Shown in pieces: positions 16,534 to 25,702 of a stretch of 58,898 nt of DNA. The notes under the pieces were generated by a model. The model was not told the origin of the DNA. It saw nothing but the letters and a program-made list of their open reading frames with translations, and made no database searches. The stretch covers positions 1-58,898 of the forward strand of contig JAFQQV010000006.1 of NCBI GenBank assembly GCA_017410425.1. The letters run 5' to 3'. Numbering within the stretch: the stretch's first letter is position 1; the number at the start of each line of letters is the position of its first letter. Made by a program: the position numbers and the translations under genes. This DNA comes from Oscillospiraceae bacterium (lineage in GTDB: Bacteria > Bacillota > Clostridia > Oscillospirales > Oscillospiraceae).

Positions 16534-16842
16534 TTACTTCTTTTTATCCTTTACCAGGACGATCTTAGGCTCCTTGTCATTGCGCTTATAGAGCACAAAC
16601 TTGGTGCCAATGCACTGCACGCCGTCAGCGCCGCAGGCTTCGCACAGAGCGTCGCAGGCCTCGCGGGCGGTGAGCATGGAATTTTCCAGCACCTTGCCCT
16701 TGACAAGCTCTCTTGCCTTCAGGGCTGCATTAACGGACTCAACAACGCTTTCGGTGATGCCGCCCTTGCCGATCTGTATAATGGTGTCCAGGCTCATGGC
16801 CATGCCTCTGAGCTGGGCTCTCTGTTTACTTGTTATTGCCAT
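16534..16842 (-). CDS. yhbY: YhbY/CRM-domain RNA-binding protein
   Basis: 102 residues. The CRS1/YhbY (CRM) fold is recognised by ITSKQRAQLRGMAMSL, the GKGGITESVVESVNAALKARELVK core, and a GTKFVLYKR strand near the end. YhbY associates with pre-50S particles and is thought to act in ribosome assembly. It overlaps the rdgB 3' end by 17 bases and precedes nadD-yqeK by 18, the order found in Bacillus (yqeI before yqeJ). GAGGAG lies before the ATG. Confidence 0.92.
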   Translation of the reverse strand: MAITSKQRAQLRGMAMSLDTIIQIGKGGITESVVESVNAALKARELVKGKVLENSMLTAREACDALCEACGADGVQCIGTKFVLYKRNDKEPKIVLVKDKKK

Positions 16843-17431
16843 TCAAATACTCCTCAAATTTTTTCAGAAACTCTCTCATTGCTTTTCCGCGGTGGGAAAT
16901 TGCATTTTTCTCATCGGGTGTAAGCTCCGCCATTGCTCTGTCGTGGCCTTCGGGCCTGAAGATGGGGTCATAGCCGAAGCCGCCATTGCCTCTGGGTGCA
17001 AAAAGCATTTCGCCCTCACACTCGCCCCGGCACTGGATAACGTGGCCGTCGGGCATGGTGCAGCAGATAGCGCAGACATAGCGGGCAGAACGCTTGTCGG
17101 TGTCGCCCATTTCATTGAGCAGGAAGGCGTTCTTGTCCTCGTCGCTCACGTCATGGCCGCCGCCGTAGCGGGCAGAGTAGACGCCGGGTCTGCCGTCCAG
17201 ACAGTCCACCTCAAGACCGGAGTCGTCAGAAACTGCGGCACAGCCCAGAGCATCGGTGACAGCCTTGGCCTTGATGTAGGCATTGGCCTCAAAGGTGGTG
17301 CCGGTCTCTTCCACATCCAGCTCAAGGCCGGCCTCGCGCTGGCTGAGCAGTTCAACATCCATGCCCTCCACCAGCTCGCGGAACTCTCTTATCTTGTGTG
17401 CATTGTTACTTGCAAGTATAAGTCTAATCAT
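16826..17431 (-). CDS. rdgB: XTP/dITP diphosphatase (non-canonical purine NTP pyrophosphatase)
   Basis: 201 residues, the RdgB/HAM1 length. Motifs: LASNNAHKIREF at the N-terminus, ETGTTFEANAYIKAKA, SDDSGLEVDCLDGRPGVYSARY with the catalytic acids, and GGFGYDPIFRPEG then SHRGKAM. Removes ITP, dITP and XTP from the nucleotide pool. Starts four bases inside the end of ftsY and overlaps yhbY, so the three are translated in tandem. Confidence 0.96.
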   Translation of the reverse strand: MIRLILASNNAHKIREFRELVEGMDVELLSQREAGLELDVEETGTTFEANAYIKAKAVTDALGCAAVSDDSGLEVDCLDGRPGVYSARYGGGHDVSDEDKNAFLLNEMGDTDKRSARYVCAICCTMPDGHVIQCRGECEGEMLFAPRGNGGFGYDPIFRPEGHDRAMAELTPDEKNAISHRGKAMREFLKKFEEYLNGNNK

Positions 17432-18333
17432 TTGAACATCGCCTCTATAAAGTTTTTGGATTCAAAGGGTATCAGATCATCCATGCCCTCGCCTACGCCC
17501 ACATACTTGACGGGCAGCTTAAGCTCGTTTGCAATGGCGAAGACTATTCCGCCCTTGGCAGTGCCGTCCAGCTTGGTAAGCACAATGCCGGTAAGGCCGG
17601 CGGTATCAAGAAACTGCTTTGCCTGAATAAGGCCGTTCTGACCGGTGGTGGCATCCAGGACCATGAGAGTCTCCACATCTGCGCCGGGCAGCTCGCGGTC
17701 AATGATGCGGCGCATTTTGCTCAGCTCATTCATCAGGTTCTGCTTGTTGTGCAGGCGGCCTGCAGTGTCGATGATGATGGTGTCAACATTTCTGGCCTTG
17801 CCGGCGGCAATGGAGTCAAAGACCACGGCGGCAGGGTCGCTGCCTTCTTCATGGCGGACGATCTCAGAGCCGGAGCGCTCAGCCCAGATACCCAGCTGCT
17901 CTGCAGCCGCGGCGCGGAAGGTGTCGCCTGCTGCCAGAAGCACGCGCTTGCCCTCGGCCTTCAGCTGATTTGCAAGCTTGCCGATGGTGGTGGTCTTGCC
18001 AACGCCGTTGACGCCAACCATCAGGATAACGGAAGGTGTGGTAGTGAGCTTGAGAGTGGTGTCGCCCACATCCAAAATCTCCTGCAGCACGCCGATAAGG
18101 CAGTTTCTGGCCTCATCGCCCCGCTTGGCCTTATTGATGTAGCAGGAATAGCGCATCTTGTCGATGATCTTATCAACAGTAGCGATGCCCACGTCTGCCA
18201 TGACCAGCATTTCCTCAAGGTCTTCAAAAAACTCGTCAGACAGTGGCTTATAGTTCTGGAACAGCTCTTCCAGCTCCTCCAGATTAACACGGGTCTTATT
18301 GAGCCCGGAGAACATTTTTTCAAAAAATCCCAT
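17428..18333 (-). CDS. ftsY: Signal recognition particle receptor FtsY
   Basis: 301 residues: a short N domain (~1-85) and the NG GTPase. Motifs are [15 protein letters not shown] (G1, ~104-118), [11 protein letters not shown] (G2), DTAGRLHNK (G3), [10 protein letters not shown] (G4) and the closing [10 protein letters not shown]. There is no acidic A domain, normal for Gram-positive FtsY. Receives the SRP-ribosome complex at the membrane. GGAGGAG precedes ATG 18333. In many relatives ylxM-ffh follow; they are absent here and rdgB follows instead. Separated from smc by the 271-bp inverted-repeat element. Confidence 0.96.
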   Translation of the reverse strand: MGFFEKMFSGLNKTRVNLEELEELFQNYKPLSDEFFEDLEEMLVMADVGIATVDKIIDKMRYSCYINKAKRGDEARNCLIGVLQEILDVGDTTLKLTTTPSVILMVGVNGVGKTTTIGKLANQLKAEGKRVLLAAGDTFRAAAAEQLGIWAERSGSEIVRHEEGSDPAAVVFDSIAAGKARNVDTIIIDTAGRLHNKQNLMNELSKMRRIIDRELPGADVETLMVLDATTGQNGLIQAKQFLDTAGLTGIVLTKLDGTAKGGIVFAIANELKLPVKYVGVGEGMDDLIPFESKNFIEAMFK

Positions 18334-18350
18334 AGATTATTTCTCCTCCA

Positions 18351-18621
18351 AGCCTGACGGAAATAATACGAACCCGCTCCACATGGTGTCTTTTCGCGCC
18401 AGACTTTATTTTATTCTTTGCTGGGCGTTAGCCCAGCTGCATCACTCAATTTCGCCTGACACAAAAATCCACTCCTGTGGAGTCAGAGATTTCTGAGCGC
18501 ATATACGATGGCATTGTTAGGCGACGGATTGCAGATGGGCTGTCGCCCTTCAAAATCCGGCAACGACACAAGGTCGATGTATATGCCCTCAGAAACGGAT
18601 TTGTATTATCTCCGTCAGGCT
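18351..18621. mobile_element. 271-bp MITE-like inverted-repeat element between ftsY and smc
   Basis: 26-base terminal inverted repeats: 18351-18376 (AGCCTGACGGAAATAATACG..) and the reverse complement of 18596-18621 (AGCCTGACGGAGATAATACA..), 23 of 26 matching. The inside has no plausible gene but several hairpins: CTGGGC/GCCCAG (about 18421-18436), ACTCC/GGAGT near 18471 and GGGCTGTCGCCC near 18537. No clear target duplication is visible. The right end overlaps the last codons and stop of smc. Confidence 0.7.
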
Positions 18622-21600
18622 AAAGTCTTCTGTGCGCTTTCGAGATCCAGCTCGATAACGGTGGAAACGCCCTTTTCCTGCATGGTGACACCGTAGAGCA
18701 TGTCAGCCTCTTCCATGGTGCCGCGGCGGTGGGTGATAACGAGGAACTGGGTCTTGTCAGCCATGCGGCGCATGTATTCAGCATAGCGGTTGACGTTTGC
18801 ATCGTCCAGTGCAGCCTCGATCTCGTCCATGATGCAGAAAGGCGTGGGACGCACTTTAAGTATTGCAAAGTACAGGGCGATTGCAACAAAGGCCATCTCG
18901 CCGCCGGACATGAGGCTGATATTGCTCAGGGCCTTGCCGGGAGGCTGTACCTTGATTTCAATGCCGCAAGTGAGGACATTTTTCTCATCCTCCAGCTGCA
19001 AGGAGGCTCTGCCGCCGCCGAAAAGCTCAAGGAAGGTCTGGCGGAAGGCCTCGTCAATTTCCTTGAAGCGGGTGACAAAGACTTCTTCCATCTGGGCGGT
19101 GATTTCCCTGATGATACCCACAAGCTCGTTCTTGGCCTTGTCAACATCGCTGCGCTGCTCGGTTAGGAATTCATAGCGGGAATTGACACGCTCATACTCC
19201 TCAATAGCGCCGATGTTGGGGTTACCCAGGGCGCTGATGCTGCGGCGCAGCTCCGCAATCTGGCGGTTTGCCTTAGCCAGATTCTCCACCGGCTGGCGGA
19301 GAGAGCAGGCAGCAGAATGGCTCAGTTCATAGTTTTCCCAGAGCTTGTCCAGAATCTGCTTTTCCTCCATCTCGCCGGCAAGCTTCTTCTGCTCAACGCG
19401 GGCCAGGCGGCGTTCCAGATCCATAATATCGCCGGAGCGGCTCTGAGCCTGCTTGTTGGCATGGCTGCGCTTGCCTTCCAGCTCAATCTTGCCGCGGCTG
19501 ATCTCGGCGATCTCATCCTTGATGGATGCAGCCTTCGCCCTGATGGCGGCAAGCTCAGTTTCCTTATCCTTAAGGCGGAGGCCTAGACTTTCAATCTTAT
19601 GTTCAAAGCTTTCAACAGCGTTCTTTCTGGTGTCGCTGTCGCTGCTGATGCCGTCCAGCAGCAGCATGAACTGCTTTGCAGAATTTTCGGTGGCCCGCTT
19701 CTCAGCCTCAAGGGAGCTGCTCTGGGCCTTCAGCTCGGCCTGCTCGTTCTGGGCAAGCTCCAGCTGATAGCGGACATTGGCAAGCTCTGCCCTCGCCCGC
19801 TCAAGGCTCTGGGCGCAGCTTTTTTCCTCCTCCATGAGCTTCACGCGCTGCTTGCGCAGTTTTTCAAGCTCATTGGCACGGGAGATAATGCCGCTGTTCT
19901 TAACGCTGCTGCCGCCGGTCATGGAGCCGCCGGCATTTATCAGCTGACCGTCCAGCGTGACGATACGCAGACGGTTGCCGCTGTTTCTGGACATACGGAT
20001 TGCATCGGTCATAGCCTCGGCAACCACCGTGCGTCCCAGAAGATTTGCGATTATTTCATCGTACTTTGCGTCAAACTTTACAAGCTCATAGGCGATGCCC
20101 ACAAAGCCGGGATCATTGACCGGGGCGTCCTTCATCACGCTGCCGCGGATTGTGTCTATGGGCAGGAAGGTGGCTCGGCCGGAGTCCATGCGCTTTAGCA
20201 GCTCAATGGCGTGGCGGCCGTCATTCTGGCTGTCCACCACGATATTCTGGGAAGCTGCGCCAAGAGCGGTTTCAATAGCGAGAGCGCACTCATCATCGGC
20301 CTTCACCAGGTTTGCAACCGGGGCGTGAATACCCTTGAGGTTGCCGCGCTGGCTTTCGCGCATGACGGTCTTGACGGCCTTGTTATAGCCTTCAAAATCC
20401 TTTTCCATGTCGCCCAGCAGCTTGATTCTGGCGTCCATACTTCTGCCGTCAACGGCGAGGCGGTTTGCCTTCTCGCCAAGAAGCTCGGCATTCTGCTCGC
20501 GGCTGCGAAGCTTCATGCGGCAGCCTTCGATAACATTATTGCTGCTCTGGCCCTGCTCTTCAAGAGCCTTCATGGCCTTTTCAATTTCGCTTATGCGCTC
20601 ATTTGCGCTGTCGATATTCTTTTTAAGCTCTGCGCTGCGCTTGTCCTGCTCGGCAATGTCGGAAAGCATGCGGGCCATGTTTTCCTCGCTGCTCTTGATA
20701 TCAGCGCGGAGCACGGCGGCAAAGGACTCACACTGGGAAGCCTCGCTCTCCGCAGCGGAGAGACGGTCGCGGGCATGCTCTGCCTCCACGTCCTTCTGGT
20801 GCATACGCTCGCTTATGGAGTCAGTGGAGGAATAGAGGGCTTCCAGCTCGGCCTTGGCCTGTTCAAGCTCGGTTTTCACCTGGCTATGCTCGGCCTTAAC
20901 GGAGTTTGACTGCTCATGGAGCTTGTCCAGAGTGGCCATCCAGGCACTTATCTCCTGAACACGCAGCTCATCGCGCAAAAGCAAATACTGCTTTGCGGTT
21001 TCAGACTGCTTTTTAAGCGGGCCAACCTGCATTTCAAGCTCTTCGATTTTATCGTTGATACGCAGGAGGTTTTCCTCGGTGCGCTGGAGTTTGCGCTCCG
21101 CCTCCTCCTTGCGGTAACGGAAGCGGGAAATACCTGCCGCCTCTTCAAAAACCTCGCGGCGGTCGGTGGACTTGGTGGAGACAATCTCGGCAATTCTGCC
21201 CTGACCGATGATTGAATAACCATCACGGCCAAGACCGGTGTCCATAAGCAGGCTGTTTATATCCTTGAGGCGTACAGCCTCTTTGTTTATATAATACTCA
21301 CTTTCACCGCTGCGGTAATAGCGGCGGGTGAGCATGATCTCGCTGGAGTCAGAATCGAATATTCTGGCGCTGTTGTCGATTATCAGGCTTACCTGAGCAT
21401 AGCCCAGAGCTGCGCGCTTCTGGGTTCCGCCGAAGATAACGTCCTCCATCTTGCTGCCGCGCAAGGCCTTGGAGCGCTGCTCGCCCATGACCCACAAAAT
21501 GGCGTCGGAAATATTGGACTTACCCGAACCGTTGGGGCCGACAATAGCGGTTATATTCTTTTCAAAGGTCAGGCGCGTCTTATCCGGGAAGGATTTGAAG

Positions 21601-21629
21601 CCCTGAATTTCCAATGCTTTTAAGTACAA
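18615..21629 (-). CDS. smc: Chromosome segregation protein SMC, short-armed
   Basis: 1004 residues against ~1180-1190 for Bacillus SMC. Walker A GPNGSGKS (~31-38) with Q-loop MGEQRSKALRG, coiled coil (~170-430), hinge (~430-570, with GSMTGGS at its end), returning coil (~575-840), then signature MSGGEMAFVAIAL and Walker B PFCIMDEIEAALDDANV. Both coils are about 65-70 residues shorter than in Bacillus, so the arms remain matched. The position after the signature Glu is Met where Lys is usual. The start is TTG 21629, with AGAGGT 8 bases upstream. The last codons and stop come from the inverted-repeat element. SMC with ScpAB folds and segregates the chromosome. Confidence 0.94.
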   Translation of the reverse strand: MYLKALEIQGFKSFPDKTRLTFEKNITAIVGPNGSGKSNISDAILWVMGEQRSKALRGSKMEDVIFGGTQKRAALGYAQVSLIIDNSARIFDSDSSEIMLTRRYYRSGESEYYINKEAVRLKDINSLLMDTGLGRDGYSIIGQGRIAEIVSTKSTDRREVFEEAAGISRFRYRKEEAERKLQRTEENLLRINDKIEELEMQVGPLKKQSETAKQYLLLRDELRVQEISAWMATLDKLHEQSNSVKAEHSQVKTELEQAKAELEALYSSTDSISERMHQKDVEAEHARDRLSAAESEASQCESFAAVLRADIKSSEENMARMLSDIAEQDKRSAELKKNIDSANERISEIEKAMKALEEQGQSSNNVIEGCRMKLRSREQNAELLGEKANRLAVDGRSMDARIKLLGDMEKDFEGYNKAVKTVMRESQRGNLKGIHAPVANLVKADDECALAIETALGAASQNIVVDSQNDGRHAIELLKRMDSGRATFLPIDTIRGSVMKDAPVNDPGFVGIAYELVKFDAKYDEIIANLLGRTVVAEAMTDAIRMSRNSGNRLRIVTLDGQLINAGGSMTGGSSVKNSGIISRANELEKLRKQRVKLMEEEKSCAQSLERARAELANVRYQLELAQNEQAELKAQSSSLEAEKRATENSAKQFMLLLDGISSDSDTRKNAVESFEHKIESLGLRLKDKETELAAIRAKAASIKDEIAEISRGKIELEGKRSHANKQAQSRSGDIMDLERRLARVEQKKLAGEMEEKQILDKLWENYELSHSAACSLRQPVENLAKANRQIAELRRSISALGNPNIGAIEEYERVNSRYEFLTEQRSDVDKAKNELVGIIREITAQMEEVFVTRFKEIDEAFRQTFLELFGGGRASLQLEDEKNVLTCGIEIKVQPPGKALSNISLMSGGEMAFVAIALYFAILKVRPTPFCIMDEIEAALDDANVNRYAEYMRRMADKTQFLVITHRRGTMEEADMLYGVTMQEKGVSTVIELDLESAQKTLA

Positions 21630-21665
21630 ACCAAACGACCTCTGTCAAAAACTAGATAACAATTT

Positions 21666-21694
21666 ATTATAATACATCCGCTGTCACTTTTCAA
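21666..21694 (-). promoter_or_regulatory. Promoter for smc inside the end of the radical SAM gene
   Basis: Minus strand TTGAAA (21694-21689), 17-base spacer, TATAAT (21671-21666), about 37 bases before the smc start. It gives smc-ftsY and downstream genes a start independent of the upstream cluster. Confidence 0.7.
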
Positions 21695-22700
21695 TGCGGA
21701 TAAGGCGGATTTCCCCGCCCAAGGCGGGATTTTCTTTGATTTTCAGCTCCTTAAGGGCATATTTTGCCTTAAGGTAGTCCAGATTGCAGCGCTTCTGCCC
21801 TGTCATCTGGGATGTTTTACCCCGGCCCACCTCAAGAATAAGGCTTGAGCCTGGCTCTGTTTCTGCCATAAGCTGCTCTGCTTTTTTTAGCATTATGCGG
21901 CTTTTCACCATCTCACCCAGAGCCGGATGGTAGGCACCGGCAGCAGCGTCGCCGCCGCTGAGATCATCCGTGGGGTTAAGCCCCAGGCGGATAACCGGGA
22001 TACCCGCCGCCTCAAAAAGCGGCAGAAGCTCTGAGCAGACCTGCACCGCATCCTCAATGCTGTGCTCATGATAAGTCCCGGCCTGCCACATATCGTAAAG
22101 CGCAGTATCCCGGACAATGACCGTGGGATAAATTCTCACACCGTCAGGCTTTAAGGCAATAATCTTCTTCGCAGTCTCAATGTCCTTCTCCGGCGTATCA
22201 CCGGGAAGACCGGTCATCATCTGCAGTATCAGCTTAAAGCCCCTCGCTTTTATAAGCCGGGATGCATTTTCCACATCCTCTGCCGTGTGGCCCCGGCCGG
22301 AGAGAATAAGCACCTCATCATCCAGAGACTGGGCGCCAAGCTCAATAGTCTCCACACCGTGGGCACGGAGCCTGTGGAGAATTTCATCATCAATGGCATC
22401 GGGCCGGGTGGAAAGGCGGACAGAATCAATATCGCCCCGGTCCAGATACTCCTTTGCCACGCTCAGCAGGGCCTGCTGCTGGCAAACTGGGATAGCCGTG
22501 AAGCTGCCCCCATAAAAGGCCAGTTGCCGCTTTCCTCCCTGAGGGAGAAAGGCGGCTGCGCTCTCTATTGCGTTTTTCACGGTTTCCGGCCCCGCCGGAA
22601 GCTGCTCACCGGAGATCCTGCGCTGATTGCAGAAAACGCAGTCATTGGGGCAGCCCAGGTGGGGCACAAAAACCGGGATTATACTTTCCCTTGCGCTCAT
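21684..22700 (-). CDS. Elp3-like radical SAM protein
   Basis: 338 residues. The iron-sulfur cysteines are seen in PHLGCPNDCVFCNQ, followed by the SAM-binding FYGGSFTAIP and the GAQSLDDEVL and LILQMMTGLPGDT strands of the partial TIM barrel. The family is the Elp3-related group with a C-terminal extension and no acetyltransferase domain. Its substrate is not established; the regular place between rnc and smc in Clostridia suggests a tie to RNA or ribosome work, but that is inference. ATG 22700 overlaps the rnc stop (ATGA). Confidence 0.85.
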   Translation of the reverse strand: MSARESIIPVFVPHLGCPNDCVFCNQRRISGEQLPAGPETVKNAIESAAAFLPQGGKRQLAFYGGSFTAIPVCQQQALLSVAKEYLDRGDIDSVRLSTRPDAIDDEILHRLRAHGVETIELGAQSLDDEVLILSGRGHTAEDVENASRLIKARGFKLILQMMTGLPGDTPEKDIETAKKIIALKPDGVRIYPTVIVRDTALYDMWQAGTYHEHSIEDAVQVCSELLPLFEAAGIPVIRLGLNPTDDLSGGDAAAGAYHPALGEMVKSRIMLKKAEQLMAETEPGSSLILEVGRGKTSQMTGQKRCNLDYLKAKYALKELKIKENPALGGEIRLIRIEK

Positions 22701-23374
22701 TTTACCATTGCCTCAAGTGCTTTGCAGGCGGCCATCTGCTCGGCCTCCTTCTTGGTGCGGCCACTGCCGCGGCCGGAGGGCTGGCCGTTGATCTTCACCT
22801 CAAACTCAAAGAGCTTGTTGTGGTCGGGGCCGCTCTCACTCACCAGCTCATAGGCAATGTGCTGGTTGGATTTGCGCTGCACCAGCTCCTGCAGTTGGGT
22901 CTTATAGTCGGCACTGCGGCGCTGCTCGCTGATCTCCACATCGCCCAGCACCTTCTCCAGCACAAAGCGGCGTGCCTCAGCCATGCCGGCATCCAGATAG
23001 ATGGCGGCGATGATGGCCTCCACCATGTCGGCGAGGATGGAAGGTCTCTCCCTGCCGCCGGTGTTTGCCTCGCCCTTGCCAAGGCGCATATACTCGCCAA
23101 GGCCAAGGCTAAGCGCGGTCTTGTGCAGGCTTGCCTCGCAGACAAGCTCAGCCCGCAGCCTGGTCATCCTGCCCTCGGGCAGCATGGGCTCATGGTTAAA
23201 GAGAAACTCCGCCGTCACAAGGCCCAGCACGCTGTCGCCCAGAAACTCCTGACGCTCATAGCTCTGGGCGCCGCCGCTGTGCTTTTCGTTGGCGTAGGAG
23301 CTGTGGGTCAGGGCTGTTTCCAGCAGTTTTTTATTTTTAAAGCTGTATCCGATTTTTGCTTCAAGCTTTTCCAT
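22697..23374 (-). CDS. rnc: Ribonuclease III
   Basis: 225 residues. Catalytic domain signature ERQEFLGDSVLGLVTAEFLF (~41-60), second acidic site in ILADMVEAIIAAIYLDAG, and a C-terminal double-stranded RNA-binding domain (YKTQLQELVQ ... GRTKKEAEQMAACKALEAM). Cleaves double-stranded RNA, including rRNA precursors. ATG overlaps the plsX stop. In many Firmicutes acpP stands between plsX and rnc; it is missing here. Confidence 0.97.
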   Translation of the reverse strand: MEKLEAKIGYSFKNKKLLETALTHSSYANEKHSGGAQSYERQEFLGDSVLGLVTAEFLFNHEPMLPEGRMTRLRAELVCEASLHKTALSLGLGEYMRLGKGEANTGGRERPSILADMVEAIIAAIYLDAGMAEARRFVLEKVLGDVEISEQRRSADYKTQLQELVQRKSNQHIAYELVSESGPDHNKLFEFEVKINGQPSGRGSGRTKKEAEQMAACKALEAMVK

Positions 23375-24390
23375 TATTCAGCCTTCAGTTTCATATAGTC
23401 AATATTTGCCTGGATGTCCTCAATAACGCCGGCCTCAACAAAGCTGATTGCCTGGCGTACTGCGGAGAAGATGGCCGCTGCGTTGGAGGAGCCGTGGGCC
23501 TTGATAACAGGCTTGGAGATACCAACCATTGCGGTGCCGCCGATCTCGTTTACATCCAGAGACTTCTTCATCTCGTTAAGTTCAGACTTCATCACAGCCG
23601 CAGCCAGCTTGTTCTTGGTGTTCTTGTAGAACACGCCCTTGAGGGACTTCATTATGAACTTGATGGAGCCCTCAATGGTCTTGAGCATAACATTGCCGGT
23701 AAAGCCGTCGGTGACAACAACATCCACAAGGCCGGCGAAAACACCGGTGCCTTCAACATTGCCCACAAAGTTGATGCGGCCTTCATCGTGGGCCGCCTTC
23801 AGCAGGGCAAAGCTCTGATGCTGCAGCTCGCCGCCCTTGGTATCCTCGGTGCCAACATTGAGAAGACCAACGCGGGGCTTTTCAATGCCCATGAGCTTCT
23901 TTGCATAAAAACTGCCCATGTATGCAAACTGGAGCAGATATTCAGCGGTGCATTCAACATTTGCGCCGCAGTCGATAAGCATTACGCCATTTTCACCGTT
24001 GGGCAGCACGGGAGCCATTGCTGCGCGGCGGATACCCTTGATGCGCTTTACGATAAGGGTTGCGCCGGTGAGCAGCGCGCCGGTAGAGCCGGCGGAGACA
24101 AGTGCATCGCCCTTGCCGTCACGCACCATGTTCAGCGCCACGGTCATGGAGGAATCCTTCTTGCGGCGGGTGGCGGTGCTGGGATCATCTTCCATGGTAA
24201 TAATCTCGCGGGCATCAACAAGCTCAAAATCGGCCTCGTTTGCGCCTTCATTCTTAAGGCAGGCCTGAATATCCTCAATGCGGCCAACCAGAGCGATGTC
24301 CACACCCAGTTCGCGCTTTGCCTTTACTGCGCCTTTTACGATCTCGTGAGGGGCATTATCGCCGCCCATTGCATCAATGATTATTTTCAC
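23374..24390 (-). CDS. plsX: Phosphate acyltransferase PlsX
   Basis: 338 residues. N-terminal IIIDAMGGDNAPHEIVKGA is the family signature; also SAGSTGALL, ALLNVGTE-like and DGFTGNVMLKTIEG motifs. It turns acyl-ACP into acyl-phosphate for PlsY, the first step of membrane phospholipid synthesis. The start is GTG 24390 with GGAGG 9 bases upstream; it overlaps trmFO by 17 bases. fabD/fabG/acpP are not in this cluster. Confidence 0.96.
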   Translation of the reverse strand: MKIIIDAMGGDNAPHEIVKGAVKAKRELGVDIALVGRIEDIQACLKNEGANEADFELVDAREIITMEDDPSTATRRKKDSSMTVALNMVRDGKGDALVSAGSTGALLTGATLIVKRIKGIRRAAMAPVLPNGENGVMLIDCGANVECTAEYLLQFAYMGSFYAKKLMGIEKPRVGLLNVGTEDTKGGELQHQSFALLKAAHDEGRINFVGNVEGTGVFAGLVDVVVTDGFTGNVMLKTIEGSIKFIMKSLKGVFYKNTKNKLAAAVMKSELNEMKKSLDVNEIGGTAMVGISKPVIKAHGSSNAAAIFSAVRQAISFVEAGVIEDIQANIDYMKLKAE

Positions 24391-25699
24391 AGTTGAATAC
24401 CTCCTTGGTCTTAAGGCTGTCTATTATCTCCAGAGAACGCTTTGAAATCTCGGCGTTCTTGTTGCGCTTGCCCTTGACACGGTACTCCAGCGCCTTGATG
24501 ATGCCAAAGTTTATGTTCATAGGCTGGAACTCGCCCACACTGCCGCCGGAGATATACAGGCCCAGCGCGCCGATGGCGGTCTCCTGAGGGAAGTCAACAC
24601 TCTCAAGGCCCATAAGCCTTGCTGCAAGCTCAATGCCCACCAGCATGCCGGAGGCGGCGGATTCAACATAGCCCTCAACACCGGTGATCTGACCGGCAAA
24701 GCAGATGCGCTCATCGCTTCTCAGGCGATAGTAGCGGTCAAGCAGGGTGGGGCTGTTTATGTAGGTATTGCGGTGCATAACACCGTAGCGGACGAAGTTT
24801 GCATCCTTCAGGGCGGGGATCATGGAGAAGACGCGCTTCTGCTCGCCCCAGGTAAGATGGGTCTGGAAGCCGACAATGTTGTAGATAGTGCCGTCAGCAT
24901 TATCGCGGCGCAGCTGTACAACGGCGTAGTTTTCCCTGCCGGTACGGGGATCAACAAGACCAACAGGCTTCAGCGGACCGTAGCGCAGGGTGTCTACGCC
25001 GCGGCGTGCCATGACCTCAACAGGCATGCAGCCTTCAAAGACGCCGCTATCATCAAAGCCGTGAATCTCGGCTTCCCTGGCATTGCAGAGCTCCTGCCAG
25101 AAGGCAAGATACTCATCCTTGTCCATGGGGCAGTTGACGTAGTCAGCGGTGCCCTTATTGTAGCGGGAGGCAAAGAAGGCAGAGTCCATATCCACGCTGT
25201 CAAGGCTTACGATGGGAGCAACAGCGTCATAGAAATGCAGGTCACTCTCGGGGCAAAGCTCAGCTATGCGATCAGCTATAGCATCGGAGCTGAGGGGGCC
25301 GGTGGCGATAACCACCTGGCCTTCTGGAATCTGGGTAGCTTCCTCCTCCACGACCTCGATATTTTCATTTTCGCGCAGCTTATCGGTGATGTACTTTGCA
25401 AAGCCTTCACGGTCAACAGCCAGAGCGCCGCCGGCGGCTACGCGGTTTGCGTCCGCACTCTCCATGATGAGAGAGCCCATGGCGCGCATCTCGGCCTTGA
25501 GGAGGCCAACGGCGTTGCTCAGCTCGTCACTTCTCAGGGAGTTGGAGCAAACCAGCTCACCAAAATAGGGAGAAGTGTGGGCAGGGCTCATTTTGTTGGG
25601 CTTCATTTCCACGAGGCGCACCTTGATGCCCCGCTTTGCAAGTTGCCAGGCGCATTCGCTGCCGGCAAGGCCTGCGCCCAGCACGGTTACTTTATCCAT
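24374..25699 (-). CDS. trmFO: Methylenetetrahydrofolate-tRNA-(uracil-5-)-methyltransferase TrmFO
   Basis: 441 residues. FAD-binding N-terminus VTVLGAGLAGSECAWQLAKRG, then EMKPNKMSPAHTSPYFGELVCSNS, which is specific to TrmFO, and C-terminal MNINFGIIKAL. It makes m5U54 in the T loop of tRNA using methylene-tetrahydrofolate. It follows topA by three bases, as in most Firmicutes; the usual xerC/hslVU/codY genes do not follow. Confidence 0.97.
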   Translation of the reverse strand: MDKVTVLGAGLAGSECAWQLAKRGIKVRLVEMKPNKMSPAHTSPYFGELVCSNSLRSDELSNAVGLLKAEMRAMGSLIMESADANRVAAGGALAVDREGFAKYITDKLRENENIEVVEEEATQIPEGQVVIATGPLSSDAIADRIAELCPESDLHFYDAVAPIVSLDSVDMDSAFFASRYNKGTADYVNCPMDKDEYLAFWQELCNAREAEIHGFDDSGVFEGCMPVEVMARRGVDTLRYGPLKPVGLVDPRTGRENYAVVQLRRDNADGTIYNIVGFQTHLTWGEQKRVFSMIPALKDANFVRYGVMHRNTYINSPTLLDRYYRLRSDERICFAGQITGVEGYVESAASGMLVGIELAARLMGLESVDFPQETAIGALGLYISGGSVGEFQPMNINFGIIKALEYRVKGKRNKNAEISKRSLEIIDSLKTKEVFNCENNH

Positions 25700-25702
25700 G
25701 TA

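Noticed and set aside
18615-21629. Frameshift or truncation in smc
   Set aside because: Both heads, hinge and both arms are present in one frame and the shortening is equal on both arms.
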